A stretch of 59,507 nt of DNA from Pseudolabrys sp. GTDB lineage: Bacteria; Pseudomonadota; Alphaproteobacteria; Rhizobiales; Xanthobacteraceae. How positions within the stretch are numbered: position 1 is the stretch's first letter; every line of letters starts with the position of its first letter. Both the position numbers and the translations under genes were made by a program. The notes under the pieces were generated by a model. That model ran no database searches. It was not told the origin of the DNA and saw nothing but the letters and a program-made list of their open reading frames with translations. The DNA is taken from NCBI GenBank assembly GCA_022843325.1, contig JALHNV010000009.1:10289-69795 (forward strand), given 5' to 3'. This document shows positions 34,696-46,385 of the stretch, one piece after another.

Positions 34696-34760
34696 AACGG
34701 TAGACCAAAAATCGAGGTCCGCCGGTCATTCAGTCGAACCGGCGGGGCTTCCAGGCTCCG

Positions 34761-34792
34761 AGAGGGGGAGACGGGTGACCGTCTCCCCCTCT
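34761..34792 (+). terminator. Rho-independent terminator after rpmA
   Basis: A perfect 14-bp stem (34761-34774 with 34779-34792; AGAGGGGGAGACGG and its complement) encloses GTGA and is followed by a moderately T-rich tract. Confidence 0.75.
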
Positions 34793-34835
34793 TCGCATTT
34801 GCCCTTGTCGCATTTGAAACCCTGGAGCCCGTGTC

Positions 34836-35435
34836 ATGACCTTGCTGGAAGAAATTCCGAGAGAGACGTTCAGAGAAGGCAGTATCCCCGTCCTTGAGAC
34901 CAAGCGGCTGATCCTGCGCGCGCCGCGCCTCGAGGACACTAAACCGGTAGCGGCCCTCGCCAACGACCGCCGCATCGCCGACAACACCGCGCGCATTCCG
35001 CATCCGTACAAGGCATCGGATGCCGAGGGCTTCATTGCCGGCGCCAACAAGGCCGACGGCGAAGCCGTGTTTCTGATCACGCTGCGTGACGACACCGTCA
35101 TCGGCGCCTGCGGAATTGTCCCGCACGAGTCGACGCCTGAGCTCGGCTACTGGCTCGGCGTGCCTTATTGGGGCAAAGGCTACGCCACCGAGGCGCTGCA
35201 CGCGACCATCGATTACGCATTCACCGATCTGGGCCATGACGCGCTGCAGGCCGGTGCGCGCGTCACTAACCCGGCCTCGCGCCGCGTGCTGGAGAAATGC
35301 GGCTTCCAGTGGACCGGCGTCGGTCTCTACCGCATCCGCGCCATCAACTCGTCGGCGCCGATCGACCGCTTCCGGCTGGAGCGCGGCATCTGGTCGGCGC
35401 TCAAGACCTGGGGCCGCATGAAGCGGGTGTCCTGA
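34836..35435 (+). CDS. GNAT acetyltransferase, RimJ/RimL type
   Basis: This 199-residue RimJ/RimL-like acetyltransferase probably acts on a protein N-terminus or small amine. 'PVLETKRLILRAPRLEDTKPVAAL' opens the fold, and 'LGYWLGVPYWGKGYATEALHATIDYAF' is the acetyl-CoA motif A; 'NPASRRVLEKCGFQWTG' completes it. The position between rpmA and obgE is conserved in the order. Specificity is unknown. Confidence 0.88.
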   Translation: MTLLEEIPRETFREGSIPVLETKRLILRAPRLEDTKPVAALANDRRIADNTARIPHPYKASDAEGFIAGANKADGEAVFLITLRDDTVIGACGIVPHESTPELGYWLGVPYWGKGYATEALHATIDYAFTDLGHDALQAGARVTNPASRRVLEKCGFQWTGVGLYRIRAINSSAPIDRFRLERGIWSALKTWGRMKRVS

Positions 35436-35454
35436 ACGACGCGCGACCCGCCGC

Positions 35455-37517
<2,063 letters not shown>

Positions 37518-37554
37518 AGCCTCCTTACCCTCGCACCTCCGGGTCGATGAAGGT

Positions 37555-37600
37555 GTTCGGTCTTCGTCATGGCCGGGCTTGTCCCGGACATCCACGTCTT
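37555..37600. repeat. Dispersed intergenic repeat
   Basis: The stretch around CTTCGTCATGGCCGGGCTTG then TCCCGGACATCCACGTC, with the small palindrome CCGGG-cttgt-CCCGG inside, resembles a multi-copy element of Bradyrhizobiaceae-type genomes. It lies in the obgE-adhC gap. Confidence 0.5.
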
Positions 37601-37703
37601 TATAGATGCATATCAGTCAGTCGTGATGCCCGGCGCATTAGGGCGTTTACGCCCGTCGTCCGACGGGCTATGGCCATGCATGACGCAGTGATCGGAGCCC
37701 ACC

Positions 37704-38816
<1,113 letters not shown>

Positions 38817-38834
38817 ATCGAGGCTGGGTCTGAC

Positions 38835-38922
38835 TCCCTCTCCCCTTGGGGGAGAGGATTGGGGTGAGGGGGCAAGTGACCCTCGACAGGCCATAACCCC
38901 TCACCCGACCTGTGGGAGAGGT
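38835..38922. repeat. Dispersed CT/GA-rich intergenic hairpin repeats
   Basis: Two related units follow adhC: a CCCTCTCC...GGAGAGG hairpin with a GGGTGAGGGGG tail (38835-38872), and an inverted CCCCTCACCC...GGGAGAGGTG unit (38895-38922). Similar sequence recurs near 59432. They are typical non-coding spacers that may act as a bidirectional terminator between convergent genes. Confidence 0.55.
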
Positions 38923-38929
38923 GAAGTAA

Positions 38930-39502
38930 CTACTTCCACGCCTCGACGTTCAGGCTGATCGGCACATTGCCGAACAGCAGCGTGCTGGTGTCCTGGAACA
39001 GGCCGAATTCCTTCACGCGCTTGACCTCGCGGAAGCCGGTTTCCTGCAGGAAGGCCTGGAAGAACTCGAAGTTCAGGCCAACAAAATGTGCGTCGTAGGG
39101 CGTGGTGCGGCCGCCGAACATCATCCGCATCACGTGGAAGCGGCCGTTGCCATCGAGTGACGGCTCGAGAAACAGCCGGCAGAGCACCTCGAGATCCGGC
39201 ACCGCGGCGCGCAGGCGCCCGCCCGGCTTGAGCACACGGTAGATGCCGGCCAGGGTTTTCGGCAGTTCGCTGTCGTAGCCGAGATGCTCCAGCACGTGCG
39301 AGGCATAGACCTCGGCGCAGCTGGCGTCGGGCAGGAATGACAAATCCGTGCAGTTGCCGACGCGGTCGACGGCCGGCCCCGGCAGCGCGTCGAGGATCAT
39401 CCAGCCGTCGCGCCGCTCCCGGCCGCCGATATGCAGCTTGATGCCGTCGGTATCGGCTGCCGGCGCCGTGCGCGAATCCATCGAATCAGTCAGTGTGATC
39501 AT
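38930..39502 (-). CDS. Predicted SAM-dependent methyltransferase (COG4627-like)
   Basis: This protein of about 190 residues is a short methyltransferase-11-type enzyme that begins 'GIKLHIGGRERRDGWMILDAL'. The conserved post-I region is 'DASCAEVYASHVLEHLGYDSELPKTLAGIYRVLKPGGRLRAAVPD', and the family's late 'DAHFVGLNFEFFQAFLQETGF' is present. Related genes sit in glycan clusters, and this one diverges from an OGT-like glycosyltransferase, so a sugar or glycoconjugate substrate is plausible. The GTG at 39508 is an alternative start. Confidence 0.8.
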   Translation of the reverse strand: MITLTDSMDSRTAPAADTDGIKLHIGGRERRDGWMILDALPGPAVDRVGNCTDLSFLPDASCAEVYASHVLEHLGYDSELPKTLAGIYRVLKPGGRLRAAVPDLEVLCRLFLEPSLDGNGRFHVMRMMFGGRTTPYDAHFVGLNFEFFQAFLQETGFREVKRVKEFGLFQDTSTLLFGNVPISLNVEAWK

Positions 39503-39540
39503 GGACACAGCCTAATTCAGTGCGCCCAAAGCGCAAATTC

Positions 39541-41685
39541 ATGAACCGCCAGCAACGCCGCACCGCCGAGAGAAAGCCACCGCCGCAGGCCGCCGCCGGC
39601 GCCTTTGTGGCGGCGCTTCAGCACCATCAGGCCGGCCGACTGGCGGAGGCGGAAGCCGCGTACTGCGGCGTGCTGGCAGCGCAGCCCGACCATGCCGACG
39701 CCGCTTTCAACCTCGCCGTCGCCTTGCGCCAGCAGGGCAAGGCCGACGACGCCATCGCCGCCTATGCGCGCCTTCTTGCGCTCAGGCCGGATTATCCGGA
39801 AGCGCATTACAATCTCGGCAACGCGCTGATGGCACGCGGCCGCCCCGGCGATGCCGTCGCCGCTTACACGGAAGCGCTTCGCGTCAACCCCGATCACGCC
39901 CGCGCGCAGGCCAATCTCGGCATCGCCTGTGCGAGCCTCGGCGCTGCGCTGCTGGAGCGCGGCGCGATCGACGAGGCGGCGGCTGCGTTCAGCCAGGCGC
40001 TGGGCATCAATCCGGGCATCGCCGAGACCCATTACAATCTCGGCAATGCGCGGAGGGTTCAGGGCCAACTCGATGAGGCTGCTGCCGCCTATCATGAGGC
40101 GCTGCGCATCAACCCGCGCTTCGCCGAGGCTCGTTCCAATCTGGGCAACGTGCTGGCCGATCTGGGCCGCTTCGACGAGGCGCTCGTTGCTCATCGTCAG
40201 GCGATTGCGCTCAAGCCGGACTCGGCCGACGTCTTCTATAATCTTGGCAATGCGCTGAAGGCCAGCGGCCGGCTCGATGACGCCGCGGATGCGTACAGCG
40301 AAGCGCTTCGCCGCGATGCCGGCCACGCCGCCGCGCACGGCAATCTCGGCATCGTGCGGATGGGCCAAGGCCGGCTTGACGACGCCGCCGCCGCTTACGC
40401 GCGGGCGATTGCGCTGCGGCCCGGCGATTCAGACACATGTTCGAATCTCCTGTTCTGTCTCAATTACGATGATCGCCAGACACCCGAACAGGTGTTCTCA
40501 GCGCACTGCGATTGGGATCGGCGCTTTGGCCGCCCCTCGCCGGCCGCGAACGCTTACGCCAACGATCCAGATCCGGCGCGGCGGCTGAAGATCGGCTACG
40601 TGTCGCCGGATTTCCGCGCCCATTCGGTGGCCTATTTCGTCACGCCGCTGTTCGAAGCCCATGACCGGCAGGCGGTCGAGTTGTTCTGTTATGCCGACGT
40701 GGCCCGGCCCGATGCGGTCACCGCGCGCCTGCAGGGGCTGAGCGATCACTGGCTGTCGACGGTGGGCATGACGGATGACGCCCTCGCCGCGCGCATCCGC
40801 GCCGACGGCATCGACATCCTCGTCGATCTGGCCGGCCACACCGCGCATAATCGGCTGCGCGTCTTTGCGCAAAAGCCGGCGCCGGTGCAGGCGACATGGC
40901 TGGGCTATTCGAACACCACCGGGTTGCGCGCGATCGACTACCGCATCGTCGATGCGGTCACCGATCCCGCCGGCGCCGATGCCTTTGCCAGCGAGACACT
41001 GCTGCGGCTGCCCGGCGGCTTTCTCTGCTATGGCGGCGCCCAAGACGCGCCGGAGCCCGCGCCGCCGCCGTGCCTGACATCCGGTGCCATCACGTTCGGC
41101 TCGTTCAACAACCCGGCCAAGGTGTCGGCGGCGACGTTCGACGTCTGGGCCCAGTTGCTGACCCGGATGCCTTCGGCGCGCCTGCTGCTGAAGGGCAAAT
41201 CCTTCGCCGATCCCGGCACCCGCGACTCCTTTCTGATGCAGCTGGGCAACCGCGGCATCGCGCCGGACCGTATTGAGCTGATGGCGTGGCTGCCGGGCAG
41301 CGCGGCGCATCTGTCGCTCTACGACCGCATCGACATCGCGCTCGATCCGTTTCCGTACAACGGCACCACCACGACCTGCGAGGCGCTGTGGATGGGCGTG
41401 CCCGTTGTGACTCTGAAGGGCGACCGCCACGCGGCGCGCGTCGGCGCCAGCCTGCTGACGCAGGCCGGACTTGAGGAATGGATTGCCAGTTCCATCGATG
41501 ACTATGTCGAGAGCGCGCTGAGGCTCGCCGCCGACCCGCAACGGCTGAATGATCTGCGTCGCGGTTTGCGCGCGCGCCTCGTTGCGTCGTCACTCTGCGA
41601 CGCGCAGGGGTTTGCGCGTCGCATGGAAGCGGCCTACGCCGGCCAATGGCAGCGCTGGTGTTCCGAACGCACCGGCACAATCTGA
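39541..41685 (+). CDS. TPR-repeat O-GlcNAc transferase-like protein (GT41, OGT/SPINDLY-like)
   Basis: This protein of about 714 residues joins eight or so tetratricopeptide repeats (residues about 20-310, each with the W/L-G-Y/F-A-P spacing, e.g. 'AEAHYNLGNALMARGRPGDAVAAYTEALR') to a C-terminal GT41 domain. The latter has 'KIGYVSPDFRAHSVAYFVTPLFE', 'DILVDLAGHTAHNRL', 'PAPVQATWLGYSNTTG' and 'LDPFPYNGTTTTCEALWMGVPVVTLKG', the OGT/SPY catalytic marks that bind a nucleotide sugar. Known relatives glycosylate Ser/Thr of proteins; the bacterial target is unknown. The ATG at 39541 (MNRQQRRTAERK) is preferred over 39520. Confidence 0.92.
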   Translation: MNRQQRRTAERKPPPQAAAGAFVAALQHHQAGRLAEAEAAYCGVLAAQPDHADAAFNLAVALRQQGKADDAIAAYARLLALRPDYPEAHYNLGNALMARGRPGDAVAAYTEALRVNPDHARAQANLGIACASLGAALLERGAIDEAAAAFSQALGINPGIAETHYNLGNARRVQGQLDEAAAAYHEALRINPRFAEARSNLGNVLADLGRFDEALVAHRQAIALKPDSADVFYNLGNALKASGRLDDAADAYSEALRRDAGHAAAHGNLGIVRMGQGRLDDAAAAYARAIALRPGDSDTCSNLLFCLNYDDRQTPEQVFSAHCDWDRRFGRPSPAANAYANDPDPARRLKIGYVSPDFRAHSVAYFVTPLFEAHDRQAVELFCYADVARPDAVTARLQGLSDHWLSTVGMTDDALAARIRADGIDILVDLAGHTAHNRLRVFAQKPAPVQATWLGYSNTTGLRAIDYRIVDAVTDPAGADAFASETLLRLPGGFLCYGGAQDAPEPAPPPCLTSGAITFGSFNNPAKVSAATFDVWAQLLTRMPSARLLLKGKSFADPGTRDSFLMQLGNRGIAPDRIELMAWLPGSAAHLSLYDRIDIALDPFPYNGTTTTCEALWMGVPVVTLKGDRHAARVGASLLTQAGLEEWIASSIDDYVESALRLAADPQRLNDLRRGLRARLVASSLCDAQGFARRMEAAYAGQWQRWCSERTGTI

Positions 41686-41832
41686 ACCAGATATTGACGC
41701 CGGTTAATGCGCTCGGGAGGTATTTCGGCAGCGTCCATTAATGCTGAATATCTAAGATTGCTGCGACCCCATAGCGCCATGCGCGGCTGATCCCATATGG
41801 GAAGGACACGGCCTCCAGCCCCATGGCGTCTG

Positions 41833-42984
41833 ATGCTCAGTCTGAATATTTTGCACGTGCTGCGCGCGCCGGTCGGCGGGCTGTTCCGGCATGTGACCGA
41901 TCTGGTCGAAGGCCAGATCGCCCGCGGCCATCGTGTCGGCATCATCGCCGACAGCATGACGGGTGACAGCCGGTCGCGCGATACCTTCGCCGCTCTCGCG
42001 CCCAAGCTTGCGCTTGGTCTCAGCCGTACGCCGATCCCCCGCTCGCTCGGCCCCCGCGACCTGACCGCCGCGCTGCATGTCGTCAACCGTGTGCGCAAGA
42101 CACGGCCCGACGTCATTCACGGCCACGGCGCCAAAGGCGGCGCCTTTGCCCGTCTCGCCTTTGCGCGGAAGCCGGCGATCCGTGCCTACACACCGCACGG
42201 CGGCAGTCTTCTCCTCGATCCGGCGTCGACGACCGGCAAGGCCTATCTCGGCGCCGAGCGGCTGCTGATGGCACGCGGCGATCTTTATCTGTTCGAGAGC
42301 GCCTACAGCGCCCGGATCTTCAGTGAACGCATCGGCGCGCCCGACGGCGAGGTGCGGGTGGTTCACAACGGCGTGGCCGCCAACGAATTCGAACCGGTAC
42401 CGCCGGCGGCCGACGCCACCGATCTCGTCTTCCTCGGCGAACTCCGGCGCGTCAAAGGCATCGACGTCCTGATCGATGCCATCGCCAGCCTGCGCCAGAA
42501 CGACAGCGCGGTCACCGCAACACTGGTCGGCTCCGGTCCGGAAGAAGCCGCCCTGCGCGCCCAGGTTTCCCGCCTGAACCTTGAACACGCCATTCGCTTC
42601 CTGCCGCCGATGGCGGCCCGCGACGCCATGGCGCATGGCCGCGTGATGGTAATTCCATCGCGCGCCGAGTCGCTGCCCTATGTCGTCCTGGAAGCCGCTG
42701 CCGCCGGCAAACCGTTGATCACGACGGGCGTAGGCGGCATTCCCGAAATCTACGGACCGCAATCGGACGCGTTGATGACGCCGGGAGATCCGACGGTCTT
42801 GGCCGAGACCATCCGGCGCGCGCTCCGCGCACCCGCCGCATTGACTGAGCCGGCACAAACGCTGCGCGCCCGCGTCGCGGCGGCGTTTTCGCTCAACGCC
42901 ATGGTGGACGGAGTCCTGGCCGGTTACGTCGCCTCCATCGAGCGCGTGCCGGCACTCAGCCAGGCCCTGCTGTCGGTCGCTTGA
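41833..42984 (+). CDS. GT4-family glycosyltransferase
   Basis: This 383-residue GT-B glycosyltransferase opens 'LNILHVLRAPVGGLFRHVTDLVEGQIARGHRVGII' and carries the GT4 C-terminal donor site 'LVFLGELRRVKGIDVLIDAI' through 'IPSRAESLPYVVLEAAAAGKPLITTGVGGIPEI', with the E-x7-E motif in 'ESLPYVVLE'. It is probably an exopolysaccharide or surface-glycan enzyme. The ATG at 41797 would add 12 residues. It follows the OGT-like gene on the same strand with a 147-bp gap. Confidence 0.9.
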   Translation: MLSLNILHVLRAPVGGLFRHVTDLVEGQIARGHRVGIIADSMTGDSRSRDTFAALAPKLALGLSRTPIPRSLGPRDLTAALHVVNRVRKTRPDVIHGHGAKGGAFARLAFARKPAIRAYTPHGGSLLLDPASTTGKAYLGAERLLMARGDLYLFESAYSARIFSERIGAPDGEVRVVHNGVAANEFEPVPPAADATDLVFLGELRRVKGIDVLIDAIASLRQNDSAVTATLVGSGPEEAALRAQVSRLNLEHAIRFLPPMAARDAMAHGRVMVIPSRAESLPYVVLEAAAAGKPLITTGVGGIPEIYGPQSDALMTPGDPTVLAETIRRALRAPAALTEPAQTLRARVAAAFSLNAMVDGVLAGYVASIERVPALSQALLSVA

Positions 42985-42988
42985 AAGC

Positions 42989-43759
42989 CTAGCGCCAGCC
43001 GGGGCTCTGCCAGCGGCGGCTGTACGACTCTGGCGTCACATATTCCTCGCCATACGGCGTCTCGACGACGATGACCCGACGGCTCGGCCGCGCATACACC
43101 GGCGCGTCAAACTCGTCGTCGGTCAGTTCGCGCACCCGGCGCTCGACCGCGCGCAGTTCGGCATCGCGCCGGCCGTTGCTGCGCGCCGTCCATTCATTGC
43201 GCAGTTCGGCCGGCCGCGCCATCTCGGGCGGGCGCGATACGGCGATCGTGTCCTGCGCAGTGCGCTCGCATATCCGGCGCTCACCCTCGAACGGCTGATA
43301 AGTGCAGTCCGACTCACGGAACGAACGGTAGGCAGCGGCGCAGGCCTGCACATTGCAGCTGTTGGCCGTAGCTGCGGCGGTGGAAGTGAGCTGTGCCGAA
43401 GCGACGGCAGCGGCCGGCGTCTCGACGGTGGCGACGGGTTCGGGCGCCGGCGCGGCCGGAACCGGCTGCACGGTGGCCACCGGAACCGGCGCTCCAGAAG
43501 CTTCCGCCGGTGCCGCAGGAGCCGCAACGACGGCTGGCGCCGGGGCAACCGGGACCGCCGTTGTCACAGTTTCATCGACGGGGGCGACTGTGGCGGGCGG
43601 GGACGCGCGCTCAATCGGAATCTGCCGCGGTTTTGGCGCCGACGCGTTTGCGGCAATCTTTTGCTTCAGTTCTGGCGGCGGCGCTGTTAGCGCGTCGAGG
43701 CCGAGGGCCGCTCCGGCGATGGTGACCGCCAATACGGCGAAATAGACCAGAAACTGCAT
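42989..43759 (-). CDS. Membrane-anchored Pro/Ala-rich protein with one BA14K-like Cys motif
   Basis: This 256-residue protein has one N-terminal hydrophobic helix (residues 3-21) and then a Pro/Ala/Val-rich, low-complexity linker to about residue 130. A compact motif C-x3-C-x4-Y-R-S-F-x4-D-C-T-Y-Q-P-x3-G-x-R-R-x-C follows, and then a charged C-terminal region. The motif resembles the BA14K immunoreactive-protein family but has four cysteines, likely two disulfides in the periplasm. It is the paralogue of the next gene. The function is unknown. Confidence 0.7.
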   Translation of the reverse strand: MQFLVYFAVLAVTIAGAALGLDALTAPPPELKQKIAANASAPKPRQIPIERASPPATVAPVDETVTTAVPVAPAPAVVAAPAAPAEASGAPVPVATVQPVPAAPAPEPVATVETPAAAVASAQLTSTAAATANSCNVQACAAAYRSFRESDCTYQPFEGERRICERTAQDTIAVSRPPEMARPAELRNEWTARSNGRRDAELRAVERRVRELTDDEFDAPVYARPSRRVIVVETPYGEEYVTPESYSRRWQSPGWR

Positions 43760-43862
43760 CGCCCCATCCTGTCGGCTGATGATTGTCGGGCGTTAACGCG
43801 GCATCGTTAGCGCGGTTCCTGCCGGGCGTGAAACTCGGCGGTCACGTTTGGTTAGCGTTTTC

Positions 43863-44486
43863 CTATCGGGTGCAAACCCGGCGCGGCCCGCCGAAAGGCT
43901 GGTAGGTGCAGTCCGACGCGTCGAACGAACCGTAGGCGGCGGCGCAGGCGTTGACGTTGCAGGACTGGGCGCGCGCGGTCGCCGCGACAGACGAATCCAC
44001 CGCCAGCCGTGGCGGATTGCCCCGTGTGCAGAGGCGGCGCGGACCGTTCGACGGCTGGTAGGTGCAGTCCGACGCGGTGAAAGAACGGTAGGCCGCCTCA
44101 CACGCATTCACGTCGCATCGCGGCGGCGGTGCGGCGGGTGGCTCAGCCACGATCGGCTGAATTTCGGCGGGCTGTGTCGTAGCCGCAACCGGCGGCGCAA
44201 CGGGCCCGGGTTCCGCGACCACAGCCGGTGTCATAGGGGCGGGCGACGCGGCGACCGCAGCAGGCGGCGCGACCGACACCGGCGGCGGGGCCGCGACAGG
44301 AGCCACCGCCTGCGCGACAACGGGCGCCGGTTTGGCCGCGGCCTTGACCGGCACCGGTAGGTTGGCAGTCTGAATTGCCGGTTTGCCTTGCGGCATCGGC
44401 GACATCGGCGCCGACAGCCAATCCATCCCGAACAGCACGCTGCTGGCGGTGATCGCGAGGACAAAAAAATACACAATAAACGACAT
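43863..44486 (-). CDS. Membrane-anchored Pro/Ala-rich protein with two BA14K-like Cys motifs
   Basis: This 207-residue paralogue of the neighbouring protein has an N-terminal helix 'MSFIVYFFVLAITASSVLFGMDWL' and a Pro/Ala-rich linker. Two copies of the C-x3-C...YxSF...SDCTYQP...GPRRxC motif follow, the second ending the protein. The ATG at 44486 starts directly on the helix, as in the paralogue. Tandem duplication of gene and of motif suggests selection for the Cys module, perhaps binding peptidoglycan or an envelope ligand; this is inference. Confidence 0.7.
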   Translation of the reverse strand: MSFIVYFFVLAITASSVLFGMDWLSAPMSPMPQGKPAIQTANLPVPVKAAAKPAPVVAQAVAPVAAPPPVSVAPPAAVAASPAPMTPAVVAEPGPVAPPVAATTQPAEIQPIVAEPPAAPPPRCDVNACEAAYRSFTASDCTYQPSNGPRRLCTRGNPPRLAVDSSVAATARAQSCNVNACAAAYGSFDASDCTYQPFGGPRRVCTR

Positions 44487-44620
44487 TGGAAACTCGATTA
44501 TGCCAAGCGCGCGGCGACGAGCCAACCCGTGCAGCCGGCCGAGTCATTCAGCCGCCATACTTGAATACCGCCAGATGCAATTATTTCGTCTCGTTATGGG
44601 ATTATCGCAGCAGGGTGATA

Positions 44621-46139
44621 TTATGACGCGCCCTGCTGATCGACCGGCAGCACGATTGTCGCCCTCAGTCCGCCCGGGGCGAAGTCCATCGTCACCTTCG
44701 CCTGCGCCTGCGCGGTCAGAACCTTGCTCAACAGGCGGGAGCCGAAGCCTTCGCGCGTCGGCGGCTCGACAGGCGGACCGCCCTGCTCCGTCCACGCAAT
44801 ATGAAGGATCGGACCATCCTCAGTGCCATCGACGCTCCAGTCCACGCTGAGCGTACCGCCCTGTTCTGACAGCGCGCCGTATTTGGCGGCGTTGGTGGTG
44901 AGTTCGTGAAAGCCCATGCCAACCGGCACCGCCAGATGAACCGGCAATTTCACGTCTGGGCCATGAAGCTGGATTCGCTGGCCATCATCGTAGGGCTGCA
45001 ACTCGAGCCGCAACAGTTCGGCCACCGAGACGAGCTGGTGCTCGTTGTCGGTCAACATCGAGTGCGTCTTGCCGAGCGCGACAATGCGCCCGGCAAAGGC
45101 CTCGTGAAAATCTTCAATGCTGAGCGACGAACGCGCGGTCGATCCGAGAATGGCCTGCACGGTCGCCAGCGTGTTCTTGACGCGATGATGCAGTTCGCGG
45201 ATCAGCAACTGCTGCTGCTCCTTCGGCCCGCACATGATCGGTGACATCGCTGCCTTCAACAAAAATGCCGGTGACCGCGCCGCTTCCATCGGTGATCGGC
45301 TGATAGACGAAGTCGACATAGCGCCGATCAAGCGAGCCCTCAGGCCCGGTCATAAAGCCGATGGGCACCCGCCGGCCGACGTAGGGTTCGCCGGACCTGT
45401 AAACATTATCGAGCAGGTCGAAAAACTGTTGCCCTTCCAGCTCCGGAAACACCTCGCGCGCCTTTTTGCCGACGAGATCGCGTTGACCGACCAATTGAAG
45501 GTAGGACGCGTTCGCCAGTTCGAATACGTGATCCGGTCCGTTCAAAAGGCACATGAACCCGGGCGCCTGATTGAAAAGCGACCGCAGGCTGTTGCCTTCA
45601 TCGGCCAGCCGCAGATTGGCCCGGCGCAGTTCATCGGTCAGGTTGTGCTGCGCCGTAACGTCGGTGCAGACCACGAGGACGCCGCCGACCGTGTTGGCGT
45701 CGTCGATCGGGCTGTAGCCGTAGGTCCACCACACATCCTCGCGCCGCCCGTAACGCGTGACCGGCACCAGCTCATCGACATGCCAGGTGGCGCCCTTGCC
45801 AGCCATGACGTAGTCGATCTGCGGTCCGATGATATGCCAGATTTCCTGCCAGCAATCGCGGCCACGCTGGCCGAGCGCGCCCGGATGCCGCTCGGGGCCG
45901 AGCGTCTGCCGGTAGGCGTCGTTATAGAACTGAATCAGTTCCGGTCCCCACCAGAGGAACATCGGGTGCTGGCTGCTGAGCAAGATGCGGATGGCCGTCT
46001 TCAGACTTTGTGGCCATCCGGCGGGCGGACCGAGCGGCGTACCGGCCCAGTCGAATGCGCGCGTCAGCGCGCCAAGTTCGCCGCCGCCGGATAAGAACTC
46101 CTGGCCGGCGAGTTCGCGGTCGCTGTTGTGCGCCACCAT
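44621..46139 (-). pseudogene. HWE-family sensor histidine kinase, frameshifted
   Basis: Two adjacent minus-strand frames together make one kinase. The first (46139 to about 45220) holds two PAS-type regions ('FLWWGPELIQFYNDAYRQTLG', 'SLRSLFNQAPGFMCLLNG', and the PAC end 'VEGSDVTDHVRAE'). The second (about 45220 to 44621) holds the H-box 'LLIRELHHRVKNTLATVQAI', N-box 'HELTTNAAKYGAL' and the W-x-E of 'IAWTEQGG' that define the HWE class, then 'GFGSRLL'. The join near 45219-45224 needs loss of one base to restore the frame. It could be a real inactivation or a sequence error; everything else is intact. There is no response regulator nearby. Confidence 0.85.
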
Positions 46140-46385
46140 CTCGGAACTTTCATTCACGGCCGCTAGGGCCTTTATCTTTATCGAGATCGCGATGCGCGCG
46201 CACCGGGATCGGCGCAACTACCGGAACTGCGGCGACGATAGGGCAAATTCGCTTCAATATCTCGGTGTGGCCTCAAGCTGTCCTAAAATCAGTCGTGTTT
46301 TCATTGGAAGTTTCAGGGTAGGGGGATGCCTCCCATCATCATCTTGCGGCCGCGGACCTCCTGAGGCTGACGGAGAATTAGAAGA

